Shown piece by piece: positions 16,401 through 25,234 of a stretch of DNA of 64,000 nucleotides. The notes below the pieces were generated by a model. The model searched no databases, had not been told where the DNA came from, and was given only the letters and a program-made list of their open reading frames with translations. The translations under genes and the position numbers were made by a program. This DNA comes from Isosphaeraceae bacterium EP7 (GTDB taxonomy: Bacteria > Planctomycetota > Planctomycetia > Isosphaerales > Isosphaeraceae), in assembly GCA_038400315.1 (NCBI GenBank), contig CP151667.1:5033174-5097173 (forward strand), given 5' to 3'. Numbering within the stretch: position 1 is the first letter of the stretch; each line of letters starts with the position of its first letter.

Positions 16401-19136
16401 ATGGTCCGCCCACGCCTTTCCGCTCGCCTCTGGGCCCTAGGCTCGGTCACATTCATCACGGCCGGAGTCGCCCTGGCCCAGCAGTCTGCCAAGGTGGCCG
16501 GCACGCTCGACGGGCACACCGACCCGGTTTATAGCATCGCCTGGTCGCCCGACGGCAAGTCGCTCGTCACCGGCGGGTTCGACAACACCGTCCGCGTCTG
16601 GGACGCCGCCACCCGCAAGGAGATCAAGGCGTACCAGGGGCACGCCAATCTCGTGCTCTCCGTCGCCTTCAACAAGGAAGGCACCCGCATCCTGTCGGCG
16701 GGGCTCGACAAGACGGCCAAGCTCTGGGATTTCCCCAAGGTGGGGCCGGTCAAGACACTGGCCGAGAACCCTGGTCCCGTGAAGGCGGTTGCCCTGAAGG
16801 CCGATGGCACGCTGGCCGCCGCGGCGACGGGCAACCTCGTCAAGGTCTGGGATGTCGCCGCCGCCAAGGTCGCTCGCGACCTGGCTGGGCACACCGCCGA
16901 TGTCGAGTCGGTCGCCATCTCGGCCGACGGAGGGCAGATCGCCTCGGGCGACAAGGCGAAGACGATCAGGCTCTGGAACGCGGCCGACGGCGCCCCCGCG
17001 GGCGTGCTCGAAACCCCGGCTGACAGCGTGCTTGGCCTCGCCTACCTGCCCGACGGCAAGCAGCTCCTCTCGGGAGGATCCGACGGCCTCGCCCGGCTCT
17101 GGCAGCTCCCGATCGTCGCCCCCAGGGTCGTGGATGCAAAGGCCGAGATCAAAGGATTCTCCGCCTCGGCCGACGGTACCAAGGCCGTCACCGCGGGCGC
17201 CGACAAGGTCCTCCGTCTCTGGAACCTGGCCGACGGCGCAACCATCAAGGAATACCCGGCGCTCGATCAGGACATCGTCGCCGTCTCGCTCAGCGGAGAC
17301 GCGACCAAGCTGGCCGTGGCGACCGCGAACAAGGCGGTCCGCGTGCTGGAATTGGCCGAGGGGAAGGAACTTAGCAAGGCCGAGAACCTCGCCGCCGGCA
17401 TCACCGCGCTGGCCTTCCGTGCCGACGCCGCCCAGCTCGCCATCGGCGGCGATGACAACAAGGTGCGGGTGCTGAATGCAGCCGACGGCAAGGAGATCAA
17501 GGTCCTGGAAGGGCACGCCGGCCCGGTCAAGGCGCTGGCCTTCGCCCCCAAGGACGGCAACCTGCTCGTCACGGCATCCGCCGATAAGACGGCCAAGCTC
17601 TGGAATGTGACCGAAGGTAAGGCCACGATCGACTTCGCCGGGCACACCGACGCGGTTCTGAGCCTGGACCCGGCCCGCGCCGGAACGACCCTGGTCACGG
17701 GATCGGCCGACAAGTCGGTGCGCGTTTATAACCTGGCCGACGGCAAGCTGCTGGCCACCATCGTCACGGGCCAGCCCGCGACGTTGGTGGCGATCTCGCC
17801 CGACGGCGGCCGGGTGGCCACCTCCGGGGCCGACAAGCTGACCCGTGTCTGGGAGGCCGCCAGCGGCCGCGAGCTCCAGTCGATCGCCCAACCCGAGCCG
17901 GCCGCCTCAGTCGCCTTCGGGGCCGACGACAAATCAGTGATCACCTCCGGGACCGGGGCCGACAAGAACGTCCGGGTTTGGGCCCCCTCCGCCCTCCGGA
18001 TCTTCGCCGGCCACGCCGGCCCCGTGCTTGCGGTGGCGCTGTCGCCCGACGGCAAGCAGGCCGTCACAGGCTCGGCGGACAAGTCGGCCAAGGTCTATAC
18101 CGTCGCCGATGGAAAGGAAGTCCGCACCCTGGTCGGCCATGGCGAGGCCGTCAAGGCGGTCGCCGTGACCAAGGACGGCTCGAAGATCGCCACCGGGTCG
18201 GCCGACAAGACGGTCAAGGTCTGGAACGCCGCCGATGGCAAGAACCTCGGCACCTCGCCGGCCCTGGCCGCCGCCGTCCTCGCCGTATCCGCCAGCCCCG
18301 ATAGCAAGCTGCTCGCAGTCGGCCTCGCCGACGGATCGGCCAAGGTTTATGACCTGGCCATCGCCGACATGGCCAAGGGCGAGAAGAACGCCATCGGCGG
18401 CATCGGCGGGCCGGTGAATACCCTGGCCTGGCTCCCCGATAACCTGACGCTGGCCACCGGCTCCGACGATAAGGCCATCAAGCTCTGGGCCGCAGGCGCC
18501 GGCGGGCCGCTCAAGTCGTTCGACGGCCACACTGGCCAGATCTATGGGGTTGCCTGGTCGCCCGACTCCAAGATCGTCGCCACCGGCGCCGCCGACAAGA
18601 GCGTTCGGTTCTGGGACGTCGAGGCGGGCAAGCAGGCCCGCGCCATCGAGAAGGCCCACGAGAACGTCGTCTACGCCGTGGCCTACAGCCCCAATGGAGA
18701 GGTCGTCGTCACGGCCGGCGACGACAAGCTGGTCAAGTTCTTCAAGGCGGCCGATGGGGCCCCGCTCTACACCGCCACCGGCCACGGAGCCCCCGTCTAC
18801 TGCGTCGCCTATCGTCCAGACGGCACGCTCGTCGCCTCGGGCTCGGTCGACAAGACCATCCGCCTCTGGAACGCCGCCGACGGAAAGGAGAAGGCTAAGC
18901 TCGACGGCCACCCCGACGACGTCTACTCCCTCTCCTTCAGCCCCGACGGCAAGAAGCTCGCCTCCATCGGATACGGCGGCAACCTCTTCCTCTGGGATGT
19001 GGACGGGGCCAAGGCCATCTTCAACCAGAAGATTGCCCCCAACACCATGGCCTACGGCGTCGCCTTCAGCCCGGATGGGAAGCAGCTCGCCGTGGCCGCC
19101 TCCGACAACAAGGCCTACATCCTCGACGTCCCCTGA
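16401..19136 (+). CDS. secreted protein of 21 WD40 repeats
   Basis: A 911-residue protein made of an N-terminal signal peptide (about 27 residues, ending GVALAQQ) followed by 21 consecutive WD40-type units of 40-43 residues. Clear blades end in motifs such as TVRVWDAATRK, TIRLWNAADG, KVWNAADGK and LFLWDVDG. Several are degenerate (blades 3, 6-8, 10-12, 15). Twenty-one blades equals three seven-bladed propellers. It should be exported and act as a protein-interaction scaffold. In planctomycetes such proteins are often fused or linked to DUF1549/DUF1553 or cytochrome genes, but none is adjacent here. A strong hairpin follows the stop. Confidence 0.9.
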   Translation: MVRPRLSARLWALGSVTFITAGVALAQQSAKVAGTLDGHTDPVYSIAWSPDGKSLVTGGFDNTVRVWDAATRKEIKAYQGHANLVLSVAFNKEGTRILSAGLDKTAKLWDFPKVGPVKTLAENPGPVKAVALKADGTLAAAATGNLVKVWDVAAAKVARDLAGHTADVESVAISADGGQIASGDKAKTIRLWNAADGAPAGVLETPADSVLGLAYLPDGKQLLSGGSDGLARLWQLPIVAPRVVDAKAEIKGFSASADGTKAVTAGADKVLRLWNLADGATIKEYPALDQDIVAVSLSGDATKLAVATANKAVRVLELAEGKELSKAENLAAGITALAFRADAAQLAIGGDDNKVRVLNAADGKEIKVLEGHAGPVKALAFAPKDGNLLVTASADKTAKLWNVTEGKATIDFAGHTDAVLSLDPARAGTTLVTGSADKSVRVYNLADGKLLATIVTGQPATLVAISPDGGRVATSGADKLTRVWEAASGRELQSIAQPEPAASVAFGADDKSVITSGTGADKNVRVWAPSALRIFAGHAGPVLAVALSPDGKQAVTGSADKSAKVYTVADGKEVRTLVGHGEAVKAVAVTKDGSKIATGSADKTVKVWNAADGKNLGTSPALAAAVLAVSASPDSKLLAVGLADGSAKVYDLAIADMAKGEKNAIGGIGGPVNTLAWLPDNLTLATGSDDKAIKLWAAGAGGPLKSFDGHTGQIYGVAWSPDSKIVATGAADKSVRFWDVEAGKQARAIEKAHENVVYAVAYSPNGEVVVTAGDDKLVKFFKAADGAPLYTATGHGAPVYCVAYRPDGTLVASGSVDKTIRLWNAADGKEKAKLDGHPDDVYSLSFSPDGKKLASIGYGGNLFLWDVDGAKAIFNQKIAPNTMAYGVAFSPDGKQLAVAASDNKAYILDVP

Positions 19137-19162
19137 TCTGACGGCACCCTCGCCAATTGCAG

Positions 19163-19200
19163 GGGCCGCCGGCGAGACCCTATGGTCTCGCCGGCGGCCC
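19163..19200. terminator. 17-bp perfect hairpin between convergent genes
   Basis: Bases 19163-19179 pair perfectly with 19184-19200 across a CTAT loop. The hairpin lies between the WD40 gene and the leftward zinc-ribbon gene and could stop transcription from both sides. Only a short TTAT follows on the plus strand. Confidence 0.75.
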
Positions 19201-19238
19201 TTATCAATTCAACGACCCTTGATGTTCGCCCGTTTCGT

Positions 19239-19661
19239 TCAATCTTCGAGGGTCGGCTTCTTGGCCTTGCGGTTCACGTCATAGGCGGTCAACCATTCCC
19301 TGGCCCGGGGCAGGTTCACCTCGCGGACCCAGACCCTGGGGTTGGACGACCAGGCACCCAGGCTATCCTGCAAATCCTGGGTGTCGCTCACGGCCGGGAT
19401 GCCTTGCTCATTGAGCTGGTCGGCCAGGAACTTGGCCTCCATCAGCGTGAGCGCCTGATAGGCCTCGACCAGGTCTCCCTGGAGGGCGTCGGGCTCGGGC
19501 GGAATCGACCCCGGATGGTCGGCGCGAACGTCCTCGATCGGTCCGGCCTCGTCGGCGGGCACGAAGGAGGGGTCGACCACCCCGTCCCGGGTGGTCCCGC
19601 AGTTCCAGCAGACTTCGAACGACGGGTCGACCTTCGTCGAGCAGGTGGGGCAGGTCCACAT
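19239..19661 (-). CDS. zinc-ribbon plus DUF2007-like protein
   Basis: A 140-residue cytoplasmic protein. The N-terminus is a zinc ribbon (CPTCSTKV, then CWNCGTT), followed by an acidic linker of about 45 residues. The C-terminal 75 residues resemble the DUF2007 putative signal-transducing domain: EAKFLADQLNEQGIPAVSD, then WVREVNLPRAREWL. Function is unknown. It lies 75 bases downstream of the chdC gene on the same strand, so the two may be co-transcribed. Confidence 0.75.
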   Translation of the reverse strand: MWTCPTCSTKVDPSFEVCWNCGTTRDGVVDPSFVPADEAGPIEDVRADHPGSIPPEPDALQGDLVEAYQALTLMEAKFLADQLNEQGIPAVSDTQDLQDSLGAWSSNPRVWVREVNLPRAREWLTAYDVNRKAKKPTLED

Positions 19662-19736
19662 GGCGATCGGGCCTTTCTATGGGCTTCAATGAGGGACATT
19701 GTGTCGAACCGGACGCCGCCGCGATCGGGCCCGGGC

Positions 19737-20702
19737 TCAGATCTTGAGCGAGTCGAGCAGCTCGGCCGGCGGCAGGATGAAGCCGAAGTAGAAGTCTCCG
19801 AACAGGGCATAGCGCGCCGAGCTCTCGTCGAAGCGCATCGTGTAGACGATGTCCTTCAGATAGGTCGGGTTCTTCGCCCAGAGGGTGACGCCCCACTCCC
19901 AGTCATCCAGGCCGGTGGATGCGGTGATGATCTGGCTGACCTTGCCGGCGAACTTCATGCCGCTCTTTCCGTGCTGGCTCATCAGCTCCGACCGCACGTC
20001 GAAGGGCTGTGTGTACCAGTTCTGGTCCCCCTCGCGCATCTTGCTCATGGGATAGAAGCAAAGGCAGGGCCAGTCGGGGAACTCGGGCGTGATCCGCTGC
20101 TTGTTCATCGGCCCCAGGCGGCTCTCATAGGCTGCCACCTTCGCCTTATAGGACGGCGTTTCGGGGTCGATCCCCTCGCGGTCTCTGAGGATCTTGCCGT
20201 AGTCGTCCACGCTGGGGACGTACTCGGAGATCTCGGTGATTGAGTAGAAGGAATAGGGCATCGACAGCGTCTGGCCGAGCAGCGAAGCCTGGATGGCGAC
20301 CTGGGCGTCGTGGATCGCGCGTAGGTCGGTCCCGGCCATGATCACGCCAAAGTCGGCCTTGTGGCCCGGCACGCCGAAGCACTGGAACTCGGCGATCTTG
20401 GGGTGCGAGGCCTTGTCCAGGATCAGCGCGAGCTGCTTGACCGCCTTGCGTCGCTCTCCCTTGCCTTTATGGGCGAGGGCCCCCCGATTCAGCTTGAAGT
20501 AGAGGTGCATGACGTGATAGCCGGCCTCAGGCTTCAGGGTCGCCTCGATCTTCTCGGGGGCCAGGTGACCGTGGGCTCCGGGGCGGCCCCCGGCCTGTGG
20601 GGGACGGCCCGTTGCCTTGACCTCGGCCGGGGCGTGCTCGGCCGGGCTGGGAGGAGTTTCCGCGGGAGCCTCGGGTGCGTCGGTCTCGGTTCCTTGGCTC
20701 AT
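19737..20702 (-). CDS. chdC: coproheme decarboxylase / HemQ (chlorite dismutase superfamily)
   Basis: Converts coproheme III to haem b in the coproporphyrin-dependent haem pathway, using peroxide. The 321-residue product starts with about 55 Pro/Ala/Gly-rich residues not found in the core family. The typical two ferredoxin-like halves follow: GYHVMHLYFKLNR, then a middle region with FYPMSKMREGDQNWY containing the family Tyr and Lys. Next come SQHGKSG with the likely haem-ligand His (about residue 242), STGLDDWEWGVTLWA and YTMRFDESSARYALFG. These C-terminal motifs are hallmarks of HemQ rather than true chlorite dismutase. ATG 20702 was taken; the disordered extension makes a later start possible. 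Confidence 0.88.
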   Translation of the reverse strand: MSQGTETDAPEAPAETPPSPAEHAPAEVKATGRPPQAGGRPGAHGHLAPEKIEATLKPEAGYHVMHLYFKLNRGALAHKGKGERRKAVKQLALILDKASHPKIAEFQCFGVPGHKADFGVIMAGTDLRAIHDAQVAIQASLLGQTLSMPYSFYSITEISEYVPSVDDYGKILRDREGIDPETPSYKAKVAAYESRLGPMNKQRITPEFPDWPCLCFYPMSKMREGDQNWYTQPFDVRSELMSQHGKSGMKFAGKVSQIITASTGLDDWEWGVTLWAKNPTYLKDIVYTMRFDESSARYALFGDFYFGFILPPAELLDSLKI

Positions 20703-20807
20703 CGTGGCGTGCTCCGGGAGACCCTGATTGAACGCGAAACGGAAGGCCTCATTCTAGTTGCACGCAGGCGACCGGAACAGGCTGACGTCCGGCCCGATCG
20801 GCCCTGG

Positions 20808-20870
20808 CGCAAAAAGAGAGGCCCCCGACCGCGCGATCCGGAGGGCCCCGGATTCGAGCGGTCGGGGGCC
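20808..20870 (-). terminator. intrinsic terminator for the leftward small gene
   Basis: A 13-bp stem (20820-20832 with 20858-20870) encloses a second 6-bp stem (20836-20841 with 20848-20853). On the minus strand it is followed by CTCTTTTTGC, the expected U-tract. It ends the transcript of the 70-residue protein gene ahead of chdC. Confidence 0.8.
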
Positions 20871-20945
20871 CGTCGCGGCCCCTCGGTGGTCGAGGTCATG
20901 CCAACCAGACTTCGGGGAGCAAATCCCGGAGCCCGCGCCCGGAGA

Positions 20946-21158
20946 TCAGGCCATGGCCGCGTATGCGGGTTCGTGATGATTCGTGGCGCCGGTCTGGAGC
21001 TGCTCGCAGAGCCTGCGGCACTCGGACAGATCGACCAGCATCGATTCGGTCAGGAAGGTGGCGGAGGAGCGGTCGGCCCACTGCAACTGCTCGTGGCAGC
21101 GGTTCATGTGCTCGATCAGATCCTTCATCCAGAGCAGTGTGTGTTGGCGATTTCGCAT
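20946..21158 (-). CDS. small conserved helical protein
   Basis: A 70-residue protein of unknown function, predicted to be almost entirely alpha-helical, with QHTLLWMKDLIEHMNRCHEQ followed by LQWADRS and a second helix with ECRRLCEQLQ. I recall similar small proteins only in planctomycetes. The frame is open to 21212, but ATG 21158 is preferred because AGGGAT precedes it and the upstream residues are unlike the rest. No signal or membrane segment is present. It is followed by a clear intrinsic terminator, which supports a real monocistronic gene. Confidence 0.65.
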   Translation of the reverse strand: MRNRQHTLLWMKDLIEHMNRCHEQLQWADRSSATFLTESMLVDLSECRRLCEQLQTGATNHHEPAYAAMA

Positions 21159-21505
21159 CGTGGTAGATCCCTGAAAAGGCGTGCCCAGGAACGTCCGGCC
21201 GGTCGCTTCCATCTCAACCTCGCCGGGTGGCCCCGGGTCGTCTCGCGTCGATTCCAGGGAGAAAGCAAGCCTCGTGCCGGAGAGCGGAAACCGGACCGAA
21301 GAACGTTCGAAGTGATTGGCTGAACGAAACTTGAGAGAAAATTTGGAATTCGCGCGGAATCTCGAGAATTGTGCGGGCCTTGTAAGAATGACAAGACAGC
21401 CCGCCAGCCGATCCCAAGCTTTCTTTCCTTCAAACGATGCGCTAAACTGAAATCGAGGCTCGCGGGCCTTGCGATGTTCTAACTCAGGGCGAGGGACCGG
21501 CGATC
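21159..21505. other. intergenic region between divergent genes
   Basis: These 347 bases separate the small leftward gene from the rightward cytidylate-kinase-like gene. No gene is supported. The stretch 21300-21400 is AT-richer and is the likely site of both promoters. It includes a 5-bp inverted repeat CTTGT/ACAAG at about 21378-21394, too short to interpret. Confidence 0.45.
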
Positions 21506-22315
21506 ATGGCCGTGTCGGACGCGGCAAACAGTGCGGTCGAGACGACGGGCTGGGTGTCTCCCGGGGCCTGGCCGGGCGCCATCCGGCGCTGGCTTTCGCG
21601 CACGCCACTCAGACGCCGGGATCCTTCGCCGCCCGCTCCCGCCGTCGCCCGGTTTCGCAACCTCACCATCAGCCGTGAGGCCGGTGCGGGCGCAGGAACC
21701 CTCAGTCGACTGGTGGCGACCAGGCTCGACTGGAAGGTTTACGACCACGAACTGCTCGAAGAAATCGCGCGGCGGATGGAAGTCCCGGCCGAGGAGGTCC
21801 GCGCCACCGACGAGCTGTCTCCCAGCGTCATCCAGGACTGGCTGCTCCCCCTTCGTGAAGAGCATTACGCGCCGCAGGAGGCGTACCTCGATCACCTGGC
21901 CAAGCTCGTCGATGCCATCGGCCAGGCCGGCCAGTGCATCATCGTTGGCCGCGGCGCGGGGTTCCTGCTACCCCCCGAGTCGACCCTCAAGGTTCGGATC
22001 GTCGCCCCCTTGAAGTTCCGAGCCGCCAGGCTGGCCCAGCGGATGAACATCTCCAACCGGTCGGCGAGGGCCGCTGCGCGCGACCTCGACCGCCGTCGGG
22101 CCGCCTTTGAACGCACGATGTACCGGGTCGACGTCAACGATCTCCACAACTATGACATCGTCCTGGACACCGCAGCCCTCGGACTGACCATCGCCTCGGA
22201 GCTGGTCGTCCGGGCCATCCAGCTTGGCCTCCCCCCAAAGCCCAGACGAGCGGAATTTCTTCAGGCTGTGAGAACAGAACCTGAACCCGATGCCGATTCG
22301 AATACCCTCGCATGA
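21506..22315 (+). CDS. cytidylate kinase-like family protein
   Basis: A 269-residue P-loop protein of the cytidylate-kinase-like family. After a 50-residue variable N-terminus the core starts with LTISREAGAGAG, a modified Walker A in which the usual GKGT is replaced. Then come YDHELLEEIARRMEVP, IIVGRGAGFLL and RIVAPLKFRAARLAQRM. The RDLDRRRAAFER and YDIVLDTAALGL stretches match the lid and C-terminal parts. The family is annotated by similarity; nucleotide kinase activity is uncertain given the P-loop change. ATG 21506 has GAGGG 11 bases upstream. It is followed by CvpA on the same strand. Confidence 0.8.
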   Translation: MAVSDAANSAVETTGWVSPGAWPGAIRRWLSRTPLRRRDPSPPAPAVARFRNLTISREAGAGAGTLSRLVATRLDWKVYDHELLEEIARRMEVPAEEVRATDELSPSVIQDWLLPLREEHYAPQEAYLDHLAKLVDAIGQAGQCIIVGRGAGFLLPPESTLKVRIVAPLKFRAARLAQRMNISNRSARAAARDLDRRRAAFERTMYRVDVNDLHNYDIVLDTAALGLTIASELVVRAIQLGLPPKPRRAEFLQAVRTEPEPDADSNTLA

Positions 22316-22461
22316 TTCTTCGAATCCACGGCGGAATTGTTCAAGTGCGGACCGGAGCCCGGCCGATCAAAGGAAAACGGCTGCCTCGCTCCATCGAAAG
22401 ATCCGAGCCCGGCCGCCGAACACACGAGTAGGCAACCGGGAGTGCTGGGGGACGGACCGAC

Positions 22462-23184
22462 ATGGGCATCGATCTGGCGTTAGGAGCCCTGATCTTATTC
22501 GGGGCCATCCGCGGTTGGCTTCGCGGCTTTCTCTTCCCAGCAATCCGCTGGGTCTCCCTGATCGGCTGCGTCTATGCCGCCGATCCTGTGCGAGACGCCC
22601 TCCGCCCTTACCTGGCCGAGAGCCTCAGGTCGATGAAGCCGGAGCTGCTCGATCGGATGCTCTGGTGGGCCTCGGCGGTGCTTTGCTACCTCTGCTTCGT
22701 CGGGCTGGCCGGCCTGGCCGTCCGGATTCAGCGTAGGCGACCCTACGGCGAGCCCGAGCCCAATCGCCTCGACCAATTCGGCGGCCTCGTCCTGGGAACG
22801 GCCAAGGGATTCGCCTTCGCCGCTCTGATCGTCGCCGGCCTCGACCGCTTCGGTCGAGAGCAGATCAAGGGGGTCGACTGGGCCGAGCAGCAGGCGTCAA
22901 CCTCCAGGTCGCTCGTCTGGAACGCGGCCTACCAGCCGGTCCCCAGAGCCTGGAATTCGCCGCCCGTTCAGGCGTTCGTCTCCAGGGTCCGCCTGCGAGG
23001 TCTGGCCGCCAGCAATCCCAACTCGCCGGACGACACCCACGAGGTTCCCCCGGCAGCGACCGCCGCGGCAAATCCGGTCAAGCTGCCCAGGCCCCTGGAA
23101 TTACCGATCCCCGAGCGCGAGAGCTTGCCCAGGCCCGAGTGGGGCGACGAACTGAACTCGGCGGTGCGGCCCGACTCGCGTTGA
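22462..23184 (+). CDS. CvpA family inner-membrane protein
   Basis: A 240-residue protein with the CvpA layout: four hydrophobic helices in the first 140 residues, starting GIDLALGALILFGAIRGW, with a helix around WWASAVLCYLCFVGLAGLAV and LDQFGGLVLGTAKGFAFAAL. The last 100 residues are a Pro-rich, probably extracytoplasmic or cytoplasmic, disordered tail. CvpA proteins are linked to colicin V secretion, bile or envelope stress in enterobacteria; the biochemical role is not known. The gene ends 71 bases before the next membrane-protein gene and may share its transcript. Confidence 0.8.
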   Translation: MGIDLALGALILFGAIRGWLRGFLFPAIRWVSLIGCVYAADPVRDALRPYLAESLRSMKPELLDRMLWWASAVLCYLCFVGLAGLAVRIQRRRPYGEPEPNRLDQFGGLVLGTAKGFAFAALIVAGLDRFGREQIKGVDWAEQQASTSRSLVWNAAYQPVPRAWNSPPVQAFVSRVRLRGLAASNPNSPDDTHEVPPAATAAANPVKLPRPLELPIPERESLPRPEWGDELNSAVRPDSR

Positions 23185-23255
23185 CGGATCCGGGGTCCGC
23201 CGCCACACTCCCTCGCGACGCCTGGCCGAGGCCGGCGTCCGGGGAGCCTCGCTCG

Positions 23256-25184
23256 ATGACCGATCCCGATCCCCTTCAAGCCGCCCGGTCCCAAACCGTG
23301 GGCCGTCGTTTCGCCTGGTTCCTCGTTTTGCTCGGGCTGTACCTGACGCTTCGTGGTTACCACAGCCGTGACGGCGACCAGGCGTATCGGCTGCCGCTGC
23401 TCCTCCATCAGCAAGATCCGTCCCTCTACGCGGACGATCCCTTTGTCCGCGCTTTCGACGCCTTCAATCCCCACACGGGTGCCCTGGCGCTTCTCGACCT
23501 CGCCAGCCGCCCGCTCGGGCTATCGTTCGGACTCTTCGCCCTCTTCGTCGCCTCGTTCGGCCTGACAGCTCTGGGCATCGATCGACTCGCGCGGTGCACC
23601 TGGCCAGCTTGCGGTCCCTGGATTGGTCCGGTTGCGTTCGGATTCCTGCTGACCGCCAAGGCGGGCAACATCGGCACGAATCACCTGTTCGAGTCGATGT
23701 ATCTGGACAGGCTCCTCGCGCTCGGCCTGGGATGGTACGCCCTCGCCAACGCCGTTCGCGACCCACGTCGAGTCATCTCCGCAGCCTTGCCGCTGGGCCT
23801 TGCCGCCTGCATCCATCCGTCACTTGGCCTGCAACTTGCCATGGCCTCGGCCGGTGCCCGGATCGGCTGGACGGTCGTTTTCAGGGGCGATTTCCGCACG
23901 AATGCCGTCGGACTTCTCGCCCTCGCCGGTGCCCTCTTGCCCGCGAGCCTCTACTACGGAGCCCAGTCCGGAGTTCTCTTTGAGGGGCTTCCCGAGGCTG
24001 AGTTCAGGCTGCTCGCCGTTCAGCTTCAGGGGCCGCAGCACATGCTGCCGCATCTCTGGCGAATGCCCCAGTGGCTCGCGTTCGGAGCCTACCTCATCCT
24101 CGGGATCGTCGCACTCATCCAGGGGCGCGACACCAATAACCCCGCGCGAACACGGCTTACGATCCTCCTAGCGACAACCTTGCTCGGCCTCTTCGCCGCC
24201 TGGGTCGGGATCGAGCAGATCGGACACCTGCGGCTGACCCTGTTCCAGCCCTTCAGGCTGGCAACCCTGGCCCGCGGCCTCGCCATCATTCTCATCGCCG
24301 GCCATGCCTGGGCTCTCGCGACGAGAGGCCGACGCATCGGCCGGCTTCGCGCGATCATGCTCCTCGTCGGGCTCACCGGTGACTGGACGTTGGTGGCCGT
24401 CTGTGTCGCAGAGCTTGGCTTCACCATTGGCGATCGTCTCTCCTTGACCGCATGGAAGCTCCTCGGATTCGCCGGACTCGCCTGGGGCGTCTGGTTCCTC
24501 TCATGCCACGACACTGAGTTCGGCAACCGGCGGATCCTCTACGCCCTCGCAGCGTGGGCCGTCGCCGAGCGCCTCGCCGCCCGCTTTCCCAAACTTCGTG
24601 TCCCAACCTGGAATCAAAGACGGATGGCATGGTCGATGGCGATTGCCTGGCTCATCCCGGCCATAGCCTCGACCATCCCGCTCGTCATCGAGGCCCCTTC
24701 CCTGGCCGAGCGTTACCGGTTCGCCGCGATCCCCGTCGACGACCTCGAACGGCTGGCTCTCTGGTGCCGCGATCACACGCCGTCTGGTGCCCGGTTCATT
24801 GGCCCGCCAGGGCCCAAGGCCTTCAGACTCTGGTCGAGGCGTTCCGTCGCCTTCAATCGCGCGTCCAGCCCCTATCACGCCGCGGGCCTGGCCGACTGGG
24901 CGAAGCGCTACCGCGACCATGTCGACTTCCAGGGCGACAACGCGGCCCTCGTCCAGGCCTATCTTCAGGACCGACACTGCCTGGAACGGCGATTCCAGGA
25001 ACTACCGGAGACGGCCAAGGCCGACCTTGCTCGCCGCCAGGGGGCCGACTATCTCCTCGACGACGCGCCACGGGGCTTGCTCGCCGCCGATTCTCCGTTC
25101 GAACTCCTACGCGTCGAGGGCGCCGCCGCCGTCTACCGCGTCAAGCAACCTCAGGTCGCCGCCCGGCCTTCATCCATCCCTTGA
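23256..25184 (+). CDS. large polytopic membrane protein (DUF6798-like)
   Basis: A 642-residue integral membrane protein with about 12-14 hydrophobic segments in the first 470 residues, then a soluble C-terminal region of about 150 residues. The layout resembles GT-C-like membrane proteins and the DUF6798 family, with GDQAYRLPLLLHQQDPSLYA in the first loop and a C-terminal domain including ARFIGPPGPKAFRLWSRRSV. The first loop's acidic residue is in the position where GT-C glycosyltransferases have catalytic Asp, but this is inference. The frame is open from 23139; ATG 23256 was chosen because the added residues resemble linker, not membrane protein. Substrate unknown. Confidence 0.72.
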   Translation: MTDPDPLQAARSQTVGRRFAWFLVLLGLYLTLRGYHSRDGDQAYRLPLLLHQQDPSLYADDPFVRAFDAFNPHTGALALLDLASRPLGLSFGLFALFVASFGLTALGIDRLARCTWPACGPWIGPVAFGFLLTAKAGNIGTNHLFESMYLDRLLALGLGWYALANAVRDPRRVISAALPLGLAACIHPSLGLQLAMASAGARIGWTVVFRGDFRTNAVGLLALAGALLPASLYYGAQSGVLFEGLPEAEFRLLAVQLQGPQHMLPHLWRMPQWLAFGAYLILGIVALIQGRDTNNPARTRLTILLATTLLGLFAAWVGIEQIGHLRLTLFQPFRLATLARGLAIILIAGHAWALATRGRRIGRLRAIMLLVGLTGDWTLVAVCVAELGFTIGDRLSLTAWKLLGFAGLAWGVWFLSCHDTEFGNRRILYALAAWAVAERLAARFPKLRVPTWNQRRMAWSMAIAWLIPAIASTIPLVIEAPSLAERYRFAAIPVDDLERLALWCRDHTPSGARFIGPPGPKAFRLWSRRSVAFNRASSPYHAAGLADWAKRYRDHVDFQGDNAALVQAYLQDRHCLERRFQELPETAKADLARRQGADYLLDDAPRGLLAADSPFELLRVEGAAAVYRVKQPQVAARPSSIP

Positions 25185-25189
25185 AGCTC

Positions 25190-25227
25190 CGGTCCCGGGG
25201 AGCAGGCATCGTGCTCACCCGGGACCG
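25190..25227. terminator. bidirectional hairpin between convergent genes
   Basis: Ten outer base pairs (25190-25199 with 25218-25227), one bulged A, and five inner pairs form a long stem with a 7-base loop. It lies between the membrane-protein gene and the 3' end of glyA. Confidence 0.7.
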
Positions 25228-25234
25228 ATGGACT

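Noticed and set aside
15670-16440. 256-codon open frame between the TetR and WD40 genes
   Set aside because: No ribosome-binding site, Arg/Ser/Gly-rich content, contains the degenerate repeat and overlaps the signal peptide of the WD40 gene.
16437-17891. 484-codon open frame on the minus strand within the WD40 gene
   Set aside because: The opposite strand encodes 21 clear WD40 blades; the antisense frame merely reflects high GC and the repeat pattern.
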